Part shown: piece by piece, positions 13,191 through 33,600 of the stretch | How positions within the stretch are numbered: the stretch's first letter is position 1 | Layout: every line of letters begins with the position of its first letter | Made by a program: the position numbers and the translations under genes | The notes under the pieces: generated by a model | Databases searched by the model: none | Told to the model about the DNA's origin: nothing | The model's input: the letters and a program-made list of their open reading frames with translations, nothing else | Assembly (NCBI GenBank): GCA_964023205.1 | Contig: OZ026836.1 | Location: 3,107,501 to 3,171,500 of the forward strand | DNA from: Lutraria lutraria | Taxonomy: Eukaryota > Mollusca > Bivalvia > Venerida > Mactridae | Reading direction: 5' to 3' | DNA: 64,000 bases

Positions 13191-14154
13191 TCATTAAAAT
13201 TAAGCCATCTTTGGAAATCTCAGGGCCGTTAATTGGAATCAACCAAAATGGCTAGGGGAGGTTTAGACCCCCAACAATAATTTTGGCAGTATAAAGAAAT
13301 TTTATAACTGGTTATAACTGATTCTCCCCCACCCATTGTAAGACTCTCTGAAAATGCTTCAAATAGACCTGAATGTAACTACCAACATTATACAAAGAGC
13401 TAAGTGTAATAATCTAGAAAGCTATGTGTTCACAAAAACTACTTCACAAGAGGCGTGATTTTTTCTGTGGGTTAAGATCGTTATTTTGGCCCCCAGCTCA
13501 ATGAATTTGACTTTCCTCTCTTTTTGCCATTCCACTAATCACAGCTCTGCTAGATCATGATAAACTTAAGATCAGAATTCAAGTTAACTAGAATCATGAT
13601 CCACAGGACTGGTAAGAAATTAATTCAAGTGAGCAGATTCTTATGTTTTTATGCATTGTCTTAGCCGCGTCGATCTGCCCAGATTTCTTTTTCGGTAGGC
13701 AACTAGTCATTCATGGTTAGATTTTATGAAAACTAGGCTGACAAGATCAGCAAGTCATGACGGTGTGACACATACAAAAACCATAGCTCAGCTTTGAAGT
13801 ACATTTTTTGTATTTCCCCTTTGTTCTGCCCCAATTTCATGTCTGGTCTAAGTAAATGCATTTAAAAAGACTTGGCACTCTGACCCATGATCAGCAAGTG
13901 TCAATAATTTACATGCAAGAACTGTAACTCTTTAATCCATGCAATATGAAAAATTTCTCATTTATTTTCCATCTGGATTTTGTTCCTGATTTGTTACGTT
14001 TTCATCCATGGTTGGATTTTACATAGACAGCAAGAAACCACTATTCTATGTTCCTATATTCTTTTAAGCATTTCCCTTAATGTATGCTGTTACAGGGTGT
14101 AACTCTATAAATATTGTATGGAATTTATCTTAATTTCATACTATAAACTAGAGA

Positions 14155-14345
14155 TGTCACAAGGTGACAAATACTCCCACATGCTGCATAGACCTTGGAG
14201 CTACAGCCATGGGAGTTGTTCGCGACACATCATCTAGTGGTGGTAAACATGCGTGGTAATTTATTTGAAAATTCTCCAATGAATGACAAAGTTATAGAGC
14301 GGACACTATTCGGGACAGACAGACACAGATAGTGACTCCAGTACA
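14155..14345. repeat. Interspersed repeat fragment
   Basis: 'agagatgtcacaaggtgacaaatactccc' to 'gggacagacagacacagatagtgactcc' has the style of short bivalve repeats: primer-like 'gacagacagacaca' followed by 'gactccagtacagcccccac'. It directly abuts the next repeat at 14359. No coding potential. Confidence 0.4.
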
Positions 14346-14358
14346 GCCCCCACTTTTC

Positions 14359-14975
14359 AAACAAGAGGGCCATGATAGCCCCATATCGCTCACCAGATAA
14401 AGACTCTTAGAGAAAATTATCATGAGCCTTTGTAATATAAAGTGACCCTGGGGCAGGGCTATTTTTGCCACTACAGCAATAATTTAAACAAACTTGGTTG
14501 ATGTCCACCAGACAATGCCACATACAAAACATATAAGCTATAAGCCTTGAGGTTTTGGACAAGAAGATTTTTTAAATTTTCCTATATAAGCCTATGTGAA
14601 TCAAGTGACCCCTTGGGCAAGGCCAATTTTGACCCTATATAAGGCAATAATTTGAACAAACTTGGAAGAGGTCCACTAGAAAATTCTACACTCCAAATAT
14701 CTAAACTCTAGGGACAAGAAGAAAGTTTTTCCTATTGGTTGCCATGTCAACTCGAGTATTTAATGAAATTAATTTCTTTTAACAACTTTGGTAGAGCTTA
14801 ATGCAAGGAACATCCATGTAAAGTTTCATTGAAATTGGCCAACTGGTTAAGAAGGGGATGTTGTTTAAAGCAATTGTTGACGCACACTCACGCACGCACA
14901 CACTGATGATGGACATCATGCAATCACCATTATAGCTCACCATGAGCACTTTGTGCTGTGGTGAGCTAAAAAGTG
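14359..14975 (+). repeat. Bivalve-type repeat, second family (copy with both ends)
   Basis: Starts with aaacaagagggccatgatag and ends with 'gctcaccatgagcactttgtgctgtggtgagct'. Its left end resembles that of the family at 17191, but the interior differs ('agtgacccctggggca', 'aacaaacttggtagaggtccac'). A more diverged copy in the same orientation lies at 40058-40490, a left-end fragment at 18744-18850 and a 3' fragment at 6815-6925. No open frame of significance. Confidence 0.6.
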
Positions 14976-15554
14976 GGGTTATAAAAAGGACATAAGGATG
15001 CACAGCTACGTAAAAGAATATTTACTCTATTCTACATATTTTTTTAATTAACTACCTTTGTTTATTTCATTATACATTCCTGTTTGTTCTGTAACTTAGT
15101 CATTCATCGATTGATTTACTATATTTATATTCATAGACTACTTGAGGGGCATATGTCAATTACTAGTGATACGTCTCGTTAAAACTATCCAAGGAAGCAG
15201 TCATCAGAAAGGATTTATGTCATCATTGCAACATTCTCAAAATAAAATAAATCACATCAGAATCAAATAAAAAAGAGGAGGTTTAATACTGCAGTATTTA
15301 TTTGATCAGAAAGAATGACATCACTAACAATAAATAACAAAACATTAAATACACCTAACAACTCTTGCTTTCATGGACCACTTAAACATATCAAGCCACA
15401 ACTCAGGCCTGAAAAAAATACTTATGTCTTTAGTTACTTGATGTAAAAAAAATGGGGTAGGTAGGTAACAGAACAAAGCGAATTTTTGTTTTTGCGAAAC
15501 AAAGTCTAGTAAGAGCAAAGCAAAAAACGACTATATGTGGAACAGATGAAAAAT

Positions 15555-15835
15555 AGCATACACAGCAAAAATAAGAAGAGGTGACTAATACCCACTGCCG
15601 CGTTCACTAAGAATGCAATAGTATACCATATGGCCAAGTTCAAGGGGACATAACTCTGCAATGAGTGAATCGCTGGGCATGGAAATTGTGTCTTTTACAT
15701 CTACACTTCATGATGCTAATATATTTTAAGTTTCATTGCAATTACTTAAAGAGTCTGGAAGTAGTTTGCTCCACACACTTGTAAGCTGACGGACAGATGG
15801 ACAACCAACAGGGTGACTCCAATATAACAGTATAA
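15555..15835 (-). repeat. Interspersed repeat, third family
   Basis: Contains 'gtgactaatacccactgccgc', 'aaggggacataactctgcaatg', 'gtttcattgcaatta' and 'gtaagctgacggacagatgg'. The same blocks occur inverted at about 57020-57300 ('cattgcagagttatgtcccctt', 'gcaattgcaatgaaact', 'gggggtattagtcacctctg'). No coding potential; I do not know its class. Confidence 0.5.
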
Positions 15836-16527
15836 TAATTCTGCAGGATTTTATGTTTTGTACAAACTTGTGAATCACTAAAGAATAAACCACATCAGAA
15901 ATATGTGTCATAATCATAATTTCATGCATGAGTAAGTTCATCAAACTTCATGTCCTTTAAAAATGAAATCAATAAAAAGATTTAGTATATATGATTATCT
16001 CAGAATCAAGTCTTCACATGTATAAAACTTCGAATAAAAATCAGAATTTCATTCAATGTTGCATCAACACTCGCTACAGATTACTATGCATTATGGGTTG
16101 CAAAAACTACAGAACTTGCAGTGCTTTGATTTTCTTAAGCATTTCTTTCATACTCATGAGGTAAGATTTGTATCCAATTACTTTCAGTGGGTCAACTAAC
16201 CTGAAACATAACTATTTATTTCTGACCTTACCAAGAGATTTTAAAATGAACACATAATACAGACTCAAAATATGTGAGGATTTATGGTATATTAAAAATA
16301 ATATCTAAGTCATGAATCAAAACAAATGATGCCACTCCAATGGTTTACCGGTAGCAAGAAAAAAGTAAAACTAAGACTGTACAATTAAGAATAAGGGAGC
16401 TTCTAAATGACTGTTACCATAAACTGATGATAACATGAGTCAATTCAATATTACCACAATATAATTTCATAAGTCACAACAAACAATACAGAAATAAAAC
16501 TATAATATCACAGAACAATGTCAATAT

Positions 16528-22609
<6,082 letters not shown>

Positions 22610-24629
22610 TTTCAAGTCAAGATACTCTTCAGAATCTTTGATGAAGTCGTTTCAGTGGTGAAATTAATTTGACAGTCAGAAAAATCTCTATTTATGTATG
22701 AGACCGAATTACTCACCAATTAGTACAAGACTGTCGGAAGAATACAGTGTAATATCATAATGTTTCATCAATAATTCCGTACCAGTTATTTTTTTCGAAA
22801 AAGAACTGGTGTACATATAGATATCAAACACAGGATTTTTCAATTAAATGGAATAATATCACTTTCTTTCTATATAGTTCCTGCATTTTGCACTATTTTT
22901 TTATCTCGGACTAACAATGTATCGAATTTTAAGGGAGATAATCGGTCACGACTTATCAAATCGAAAGTAGCCAACATGTCCCTATACGATGAGATCACTA
23001 TGAAACGTATCCTTACCGAGTTCCACGTTCAATGCAACGAATGACTTAATTTGGGAACCCACTAAACATGTCTGTCATGCGCATAACTTGTATTCAATCG
23101 ATATTAGTCGTGTCTATTTAAGTTGCTGTTAAAATCTGTAAATACCCATGCAGTACGGATTAGAGGGGGCGCACGAAATCTCGAGCACTAACACAACTGA
23201 CTCAGGGAGTTATCTACAGTCTCCTAATGCAAATAGATTCGTTTGAAGTAAGAGTCTTAAAATTAATTCAGATTGATAAGTTGTATTCAGGGTATTCATG
23301 AAGGGTATTCATGCATGAAGCCCATGTATATATATTTTTTAAATACTAAAACATGGGAATGACTAATGTTGATAACGGTTGATTGTTAGAACTTACGAGG
23401 TATTAACCGAGGTACGGGGATAATCTCACCCCTGCTTTGCATGGCCAATATATATATATTACATTATCATCGACTATGATTATGTACGTAATATTCCGTT
23501 TTTTAGAGTACGTATCGTTATATAATATCAAGTATAGTTGTATTATCTAAATACAACTACCTGATAATCATATTATTTAATGAACTGAACAACATTATGG
23601 AAAGACTGGTTATGCACGTGTAATCTACGTCACGTACGTCCTGCCAATTGCTACCAACATCAACTGCATGTAAGTTTGAATCACACAAGTAAGTATCGAT
23701 ATATTATGTATAATCAAAGACCTATACATATGTGAATGTATAGGTCTTTGGTATAAGTAAATTTTATTTGTACATGCAGGTTCATTCCAATGAAAGACCC
23801 TGGTCAATGTAATGAAATCACAAACAATTTTCATACATAGTAGGAATATGATAAATAATATAATATTTAAATTCGATGAATATCTATATAGCAAACTTAT
23901 CACAGATAACATAATAATTATAAGTATTGCACAAAACATATCTGATGGATGATATTTATCACTAAGTGTTTCAATTTGCAAATATATATATAGTCACGGA
24001 ATTACTTCCGTGAGATATAGTCAAGGACTTATAAATATATATACACACAGTCATGTATCAAAGGCACATATGCCGACCCCGTTGCTCGATATGTATAATG
24101 GTCCCAGCTAGTAATATATTAAATTTTGCATGCCATCCCTGATATATGATAGTATAAATTAGTATGTGGACAAATAAAAAATGTTGAACCCGGTGTATGT
24201 TCAAAATGAAAATTCTTTTAAATTCCCGTAATCCGGGATACCAGCAGTACTCAATATCATTAAGGATTGGTTCAATATGATTATTCAATTAATAATATTA
24301 TGAGACTCGATCGCCTAATTTATGATAAATCTATAACATATGCGCGTTTTATTTGAGAAAACTACCGTTAGTTTATGTTATGTTCATTATATGCATGGTT
24401 ATGGACCGGATTCCGGGTTTTATCCATCATCTGAATGCTTACATCAAACTAAAATAACGTTGGTTTTATTCACCTTTGATATGATACCACTGCAATAAAT
24501 AAGCAGATTTTTTAACTGTAAGAAGAATATCTACATATTCTTATATAACATGCCATTGTTTAGATATTAAATCTTTATATTTTCGGATGATGTAAGCGAC
24601 TGCTTATTCGACAGATATCAGAAAACAAA
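22610..24629. promoter_or_regulatory. Divergent intergenic region between the UBE2D-like gene and COPS3
   Basis: About 2.0 kb separates the two start codons (22609 minus, 24630 plus), so both promoters must lie here unless upstream untranslated exons exist elsewhere. Visible features are a 15-bp-arm hairpin at 23715-23750 (caaagacctatacat with a 6-nt loop), (TA)n tracts near 23450 and 24030, and a CG-containing patch at 23155-23195 (agagggggcgcacgaaatct). No TATA box or initiator can be assigned with confidence. No coding exon seen. Confidence 0.4.
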
Positions 24630-27600
24630 ATGGCAAGTGCATTAGAGCAGTACGTTAATACAGTGCAGACACTGTCTACGCAAGGTAAGCGTGTCATTTT
24701 ATAAACTGATTAAAAAAGAAGTTGAATGCTTTTATTGGTATGGATTGATTTAGAATGTTGCCAAATTCTGTCATCATGGTAATACTGCAGACATTCGGTG
24801 ATGGACTTGTGTGTTGAGAATGTGATAGACAAATAATAATTTCTCTTGATCAATGTTGTTTGAAACTGCTAATTGATTCCAAAACAGTCTGTAACCCAAA
24901 GTTGTGCTTGATAGCACGGTCAGGCACCTGAGTAGATTAATATATAACTGTACCTTAGTGAAAGATATACAACAGAGTTGAATCTAGTCAACTATAATTA
25001 GACTGTTTGTGACAACATGATACTTTTTTTTCTTGGCCCCGTCCCGCATAGTCCAAAAAAGATCTGCATATTTGTGTGCGGAAAATCGTCAATTAAAACC
25101 CATTGGGCACGATTACTACAATATCTGTGACCAAAGTGAACCATTCGGTAGGTAGAAAACATGTTTCTATACTCATATGACTATTATGAGTATAAATTAT
25201 TCCACATATCTTTTCTCAAAGATGCATTAATGATTTGTTTCAACCCACTATTTCCCAACTGAAAATGAAAATAGTGTAAAGGCAGTTAAATGGCGGTGTC
25301 ATGGTCAACATCAACTATTCTTGAAAATTAAAGAATTTAGTTCAAATTTAAGTAAGCTGGAAATGGCAAGTTAAACTTAATCAACTTTCGTAAATTCTAA
25401 GTACTCATCATAAAGAATGATTTAGAATTAAACTGTCTGACGGTAGTTGTATACAGAGTGAAACTGGATGTGGTTAAAGTATGTTCGTACCGTTTTTCTC
25501 ACGCAACATAAAATTTTAAGTTTAATATTTAAAATTTGACATTTAACACAATTTTTAAAGCACATTCACGCAGATTATTGTTATTTCTATCGATTTAACT
25601 AAGTTATAACTGTTATTGAAGAATTTTGACCTAAATTGAATTTCCGTACATAAATATGCAGATCTCTGTAAGGCTTAGAGGATGGCCCTTACGAATTCGT
25701 CCACAAAAATAGGCCAACTAGAAAGCCAAATTAGTAGGGCTAAGTTGAATCTAGTGGGATTGGTAAAAAAGTATCAGCAATTGTAGTCTAATTTATGAGA
25801 CGTACATATTATTGCTTGTTACGTCTCGGAAGAAAGATATCGCCAAGCAAAAGTGTTGTGATATTCATCTGTAGAGTTCAATTATTTGAACTACAGCAAT
25901 TGGCTCTATTGAAAAAATATGTGAAGGCCATTTTTCACGCATATTTTCATTTTGACACAAACTGACAAAGCAAAAATTCCAGTGACTTTTTTGTCTGGTT
26001 GGGAATGGTACAGATACTTGACAAATAGGTAATTTCCATAAAATATGTGGGGTTTTGTCTGAAATAGGGATTTTTAAGAAATAAATTGGGAATTTAAAGA
26101 ACTAATACATTTATATTATTATCAACTGCTCTTCTTTGGGGTTTTTTTCAGCACTAAATGATGCAATAAATTGGTGTTTTTTTTCAGCACTAAATGATGC
26201 AATAAATGAATAAAAAAATATTGCTTTTTTATGAAAAGAAATTTCTGCACCAGATTGGGATTTTTTTTCCTAGCTTTGAAATTGGATCATTTTTCGAAGT
26301 GGGAATGTACTTATATATGAAGGTACTGTTTACCAGTATCAAACAAAAAAGAAAAAAATCGGTTAGTGAGTAATATTTATAGTGTTCTCTGCAGGGATTT
26401 CCATAAACACCCGTAAAGAAGACACATGTTATTACAGCAAAATCAGGTCCAAAAATCAGATGGGTCTTATTCACAGGTGTAGAACTCAATTTAATTTATT
26501 TAAGACTAAAAATGGACAAAATTGAGATACTGAATACATATACAGTTGTGAATGGCATATTGAATAAACTTAGGGAAACAAATTGTGTTTATCTAAAAAC
26601 CCTAATGGTTCCATACTTCTCCCAGATTTCATGGTCAAAAACAAATATTTGCTGATGGCTTTTATTACAAGGGCATTTAATGTGCTTATATATATATGAA
26701 CCAGTCTGTAATATTTTATATTTCAGGAAATTTCTCCCAATTATGTGATTTTATAAGTAAAAGTGCTGAAGTTCTGAGCAAGAATGTAAGTCATTTGGAT
26801 AATGTTTTAGCTACACTGGATGTCCAACAGCATTCATTGGGAGTTCTAGGCATTCTGTAAGTGTTAAGAATGAAAATTAGTGAGAAAAATTTGAGTTGAT
26901 AAATGATACATAAAATATATAGGATATATATCTTGCTCATGACACATGTTTGCTGATCAAGCAATTTTTATGCCCCATATCGATAGATCGGGGGCATATT
27001 GTTTTTGGTCTCTCTGTCTGTTTGTCTATTTGTCTGTTTGTACCAAACTTTAACCTTGCCTATAAAATCAAAATGCTTGCACCTACATCCATCAAACTTC
27101 ATATGTAGGTTCCTCATGACAACCTCTACAGGACCTTGGCATTTGTAGGTCAAAGGTCAAGGTCACAAGGTCATGGTGTTTAAAAAAATTGTACATTTCT
27201 TTTAGGATACTACTCCTACATTTTTCATGTGATTTTGACAAAACTTTCACTGACTTATTGTTACCAAAAACCCCTGCAAGTATATTCCAGGTTTTGTGAT
27301 TCGATCATTTTTGACGGAATTATGGCCCTTTGTTTATTTTGTGAATTTTCAAGTTAAAAGGCACTCGGAGGGGGCATTGCGCTTTTGAAACACATCTTGT
27401 TATAAATATCATACTGCTGGTAATGTTTTTTGATCATCAGCAGGAGGAATCATCTTACATATTTCTTGATGTCTTAACAACAGCTTATTCAACACTTTTA
27501 AAGCTGTCTTACCAAGGGCCTTAAGATAAACAATATTGTTTAAATTTTCATATTAAGCTTTTAAGAAACTCTCGTGACTTGTAAATGTGTAATGGAATAT

Positions 27601-30600
27601 TGTTTTCATTTGAACGTTTTTGTTCTATATTCAGATGTGTGAAGTATAGTATGCCAAATGTGCCTGACTTTGAGACACTGTTTGTGCAAACACAAGAGTT
27701 TATATTATCCTGCAATGGAGAACATGTTAGATATGCCACTGATAGTTGTAAGCTTTTGATAACTTTGTATAGAACAGGATTTAAGTTTATATGACAGTTT
27801 ATTATCTTATTTTTCTGATAAAAGTATTAATGGAAATAGTAGTAGCAAATAGATTTTTTTTTGCTATGATTTTTCATTTCAATTAAAATTCTAGTTTTTA
27901 AGTTAATATAATAAAATTATTATGTCTTTAAACACTTACTTAAGTTCCTAACGTTCAACCAGTATTAATTTGATATATTTTTTTAAAAGCTTATATATAA
28001 TAGTCATGTTTAACTTTTATTCTCAGATGCAGATTTATGTCACAAGTTCACTCACAATTTAGTGGAAAGGAAACAGGTATTATTTCTAAAGCATTTCTAT
28101 TTTCATTGATAGCAATAGTTCTTCTTTTGTGTTAAATTTTCAAATGGAAGAAAAACACTTAGAATATATTTTATTGACGACATTTTGGAATCATGTAAGA
28201 TATAAAGACATCATGTCAGTAGTGATGAACAAATGCAGAAGAACAAGAATGAAGTGCTTTTTGTGGGATGGGAAAGGAGAGTGTTATTTACTTATAAGCC
28301 TTTTTTTTCAGCCAAGTCGTGGAATTCAGATCCTTGTCACAGCTATCAATAAAATACAACTTTTCCAAGCCCAACTTACATCCATACATGCAGATCTATG
28401 CCAGGTATGTCAACTTTAGCATACTTTAATTTCTTTTAAAAATTTATCAATTCTGAATTATATTTATTCCAATTTGTACAATATTCTGTAATTTACTGAG
28501 TGCTGTTTTAATAAAAAAAGTTTGCTTAGATTTAAAGTGCAGAATCTCTGGCCCTGAAGTATAAGAGCATCAGACTTAAACAAGCTCATTTCATTGTGAA
28601 TATTGGACAGAAAATATAAATACCAAACATGAATACTTTCAAAAAACTATAGAGATTGTTGGGCTAAGTTCATTTACTGTATGCATTTTAGACTTTAAGG
28701 GTGATCACTCATGAGCTTTTGTGATACAAAGCAGTCTAGCTAAATGTCGTAAAATTTCAAGTTGAAATTATTATATTTTTTATTATCTAATGTAGTCAAC
28801 AATGTTATTTAAATGCATAAATAATTTCAAAGTGGCATTTTCTTCATCGCGAATTTTTACTGCTTTTACGACATCTGACCAGATTATGGCAGTCAATTTA
28901 GTTTGTCTGTATATATACAACAACCATATGCCGTTCAGTATTTATCATTTAAAGGTTGTTAAATTTTGTATGAATATATTTATATAAACTGGTTTGCAAA
29001 TATATTGATCTTGAAAATTGTAAAAAACATTGTTTATTTCTTTTTAACGTTCATATTTAAATATTTGCTGTTGTAAAACGGTGGGTGGGGTAAGTTTTCA
29101 TCAAGTTTAGCATTATGAACACATATCCGTTGAAAAATATTCATAAAAAATTCATACAAGTCCATCAAATATTGTTTCTGATTATGCATATGTGGTTATT
29201 TATACAACATGCAGTGGTTTTGTCTTGAAAGAGGACATTAACTAAGGAAATGTCCAGTTTTTGCTGAAAAGAAAAGCTTAGAGACCTAACATTTCACATG
29301 ATAACTTTCTTATATGACCATGGACATGTGCTTTTCATGTCATATTTTTAATTGGTGTTTAACCTACTTCAGCATAATCAATGTCATTCAAAATCCTTGT
29401 TACTCCTTCAATACGTAAAAAATGTATAAACTTTATTCATAACCCCTTCTTTTTTAGCCATTTTATAGATCTTAATTTGGTAAATAACTCAGTGTTTGAA
29501 ATAGTACACAGTCAAGAAATAGGCATAAAGTGGACATTTAATGCTTTAAGTTTCTTCCACATTCAGGCTGTGATACAACCAGTACATTTTTTAAGTGATT
29601 TGGTTAATATTTACTGAAATATTTGGTTATTTATCTACCCACACCCCTTTTTCAAAACCATTATTAGGAAAATTACCGATTTTTCGTATATCACTAAAAA
29701 GTAATTTTACGAAAAAGTTAAATCATGGACATTTACTTTTCATACTAAAAACTGAATGACAACATGTTATTCTTCAAAATTAAATAAGAATCGAAACATC
29801 CTTGTTACAAGAAAAATTTTCGATTTCACGAGTGATCACCCTTAAACGTATGATATATTGACATGCCTTAAATTTACTTTATACTACACATACTACACAG
29901 AAATATCTTTCTCCGTATTGTTTTACATTTATGTTTTAGATTTAAGAAATGATGATCATTAGTTACTTTAGCAATATCTACTTTTTGAGAATATATCCAT
30001 ATCAAATGTTTACTTATTGAGATCTAATGAGGTGATATAGGATGAAGATTATTATCATGCTTTACTGTCAAAGTGTAAACATTCATTTTGCACCAACTTT
30101 CAACTGTTACATTCAACTGTGGTATTGGATTGCTGTATTTGAAATAAGTCTATTTTACATTGACCAGAACCAAGGTTTTAAAATTTGTTGCTATATAGGA
30201 TTTATATCAATTATAAATTCCATTTCTATAATAGTTGCAATGTCATTGGACCCAATGATTTCTGAGAATCTAGTTGGAAATTACATGAAGTATTTATGAT
30301 GACTAAATATAATTGATGGAAGCATGAAGTAAAGACAGAAATGTGTATTCTTTGATGTATTTGTAGTTATGTTTGTTAGCAAAGAACTTGAAACCTGCTT
30401 TGCAGTTTATGGATGTGGATGTTACTGATATAAGCAAGGAGGTAATGACTTATTGTATTATTAATTGTTTTATTAAAATAAGTTTGAGTACAATTCCATG
30501 TGAACTTGTAGAAATATCTTACTATAAGCAAAATAAACATAGTGCTAAAATTAACACCTTCACTAGTGAATACTTAATATAAGATACACAGCTGGAGAAA

Positions 30601-33600
30601 GCTGGTAAATCAGATGTAAATTTCGATCTACTTTCTGCTTAGAAGAACTCTCAACCATTCAGTATAAGCTGAAGTACTTCCAGTACCTGGGCACTCATTA
30701 GACAGATTGCAGTAACATGATAAAATGTATACATGTGAAATTATACAATCTATTTCTACAACATTATCTTTTACAGGGTGGACATTATGATTCCAAAGAC
30801 TTTTTATGTTACTATTACTACGGAGGCATGATCTACACAGCCCTCAAACAATATGACAGAGCTCTCTACTTCCTGGAAATTGTATGTACTAATCTGTATG
30901 ATTGTCTGTGTAATTATACAATTAGTGAAAGTAGAGAATTTAAATGTATTTATTTATATACTTATTTGAATTATTACTTAAATTTATGTTTGATTTCTTG
31001 CTGAATGATAATCATTAAGATATGGTAATCAGCTTTTCCATTGTGTGAGCTAGGTTCATCTACGTCTGTAAGAATGTTATTTCTTCAATACATGAATAAT
31101 GTGAAGATCTAATGGTTATGATGCTATATATAAATATCTTGGAGATGATGCTTATGCTGATATATGATATAATGCTATGTTCTTGTACAATTTTGTTGTT
31201 TTTAGGTGATAACTTGTCCAAGTATGGCAGTAAGTCATGTGATGTTAGAAGCTTACAAAAAGTACATATTAGTTGTTCTCATACTACACGGAAAGGTAAG
31301 CCATTGTTACACTTGTATAAAATACCTTAAGTGAGATCTCAGTATATTTGATGGCTGTTGCCATTAAACCCATGGCGTTTACATTTCTAACATGAACATA
31401 CATGTACTTGCCATGTGATCTAAATTTTCATCCAATCATGTTCACCATTTTCACTCAGACCATGAGGCTGAGTTTGGTGACTATTAATCAATGTATGATT
31501 TCTACATAATATAACAATGTTTTAACTGTGGTTGAAAAATTCAGTAGAAGCAAGTAAAATCATTGTTTCCATCTTATGTATGATGTATTTCATTCACAAT
31601 ACATGTAGTATATTCAGGGATTTGACCATCTATTTTGTGAAACTTGAATCAATATACAAAAGAGGCAAGTGGTTGCTTTATTCAATGTCTTTTTTGTAGA
31701 ATTTCAGTTTCTATACATTACGTACCATAGTAAATTTCACCCATTCAATGTTTTATTTCTATGTTATTGTTACCATGCTAAACATATTTGTCTATTTTCA
31801 GTTATCACCATTACCAAAATACACATCACAAGTTGTTGCTAGGTACATCAAGGTAAATTTTGTTAAAATAAATTTAACAATACATGTATTTATTTAACTA
31901 ACTGTTATAAGCTGTACTTCTATTGATAATGGTATGCAAAAATCATGTTTCGAGTGACATGGCAGTGTGTCTGAAAGTCATATTTCTAATTAATGATCAA
32001 TTATAGTTAAACATTATTATTATGAGCATGGATAAAAAACTACTTATACAATTATCACATATGTATTTTTGTCTTACCGGGTATATATCACAGAATACAT
32101 TTAACACAAGCATTCTTGTATTTTTCTGTTCAACCAAATAAAAGGGCATAATACGCGTCATACACAGTTCACTTTTCATTCAATAAAAAGAAAGTAATTA
32201 CAAGCACCAGGTTTATCTCGTGCAATTAGTCCGGTCTGATGACACCTCGAAATAACGTAGTTTTACTGTTATTAATGAATGGTAAAAGCTGCTTCAGTTT
32301 ATACCTTAAGGATTAAAGTGTAACATTCAGACTTTGTATTTAGAGACCATTCCATTAGGAGACTACTTTCAGCTTACCCCAAGGGTGGTCATTTAATACA
32401 AGTTGGACTGTACATGATACATTGTGTTGTCTTGTGAACATTAATACTTTAATTAAACAATATCATGCAAAAGATTAAACAATGAAGATTTTATATACAT
32501 GTACTAGGGCTGTGGTGAGTATCCGAGTAATCAGTTAAATTGAAAAATCGAGTACGAATAATCGTCATCACTAAGATTAGTGGTTCGTGATCTTGTCTTT
32601 TAACATAAAGTGTATTCCCTGGTCTTAAAAATCTATTTTCTCTGTATATATATTGTCTCGTCATGGACTGCTTTGTTTGCCAAGAGGTCCAATTGGATTT
32701 TTAAATATTGGATCACAGGCTCGAACCAGAAAATGATGCTGGTAAATCCATTAATTGGAAGGGAGTATGTATAAATCTAAGCCATATAACAATTTATATT
32801 GATTTTATTCATTATTCCTAAATGAAAATTAAATTTAGCTGTCTTCAAGACTGTAATGTTGAAGTTTTAGATGGGTTATTGATAACAAAAGATTCATGAT
32901 TCGATTTGTGGATCTTAAGTGTTGAACCGTGGATTGGATCGGATCGCCACTTACCCAACGATCCACAGCCCTAACATATACTGAGGAGGATACATACTAA
33001 TTGTTCATAAATTCTGTGAAATCTTTCAGCCTGTTTGTCAACCATACCATGATTTAGTGAATGCTTATACTACAAATAATCCAGAAGAACTTCAGAGGAA
33101 CGTAGAAAAGCATCAAGATACATACAGTAGGGTATGTCAAGCTTATACTTATGTGCATTATAGCAACTCTTTATTATCATTATATCTGCAAAAGCTCCAC
33201 TTATAATTGAGCTTTAATTGTTTATTTTTACGCCCCTTTTCAACAGTCGGAGTCATATGAGGCAGACAGGTCATCTTTCCTGGGAAGAACCAGTACTAGA
33301 CTCCCGTCCTCAGTAAGCAACTGCCTTCTTTCTCACATAAAGAGACATGGTTGGTAGCGGGGCTTGAACCCTCTATCAGTGAGAGGTTACAGTGATTTGA
33401 AGTCAGCAACCTTAACCACTCAACCACAGAGGCGGGTCAGTTGAGCTTTAAAAAATCAGTACTATTTGTTAAAGCTGCTGAACTTTTGTTTTCTCCTTCT
33501 GATGGCTTTAGATAGGCTCGAAATGATATTAATAGTTTTTAGATATTGCAAATAAAGCTTAGATTCTACGGACACTGAACATGGTATTTCTCTAAAATTG

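Noticed and set aside
14348..14978. 10-bp inverted pair ccccactttt / aaaagtgggg flanking the 14359 repeat as transposon TIRs
   Set aside because: It lies just outside the repeat boundaries seen in the other copies and is short; chance or pre-existing sequence is as likely.
27585..27794. 69-codon plus-strand frame as a separate small gene
   Set aside because: Its core is COPS3 exon 3 (27635-27747) flanked by splice sites; the rest is intron read-through.
33357..33437. tRNA with TCA anticodon (selenocysteine or suppressor-like)
   Set aside because: The loop cttcaaa would read TCA, but the arms expected of tRNA-Sec are absent and a SINE body follows.
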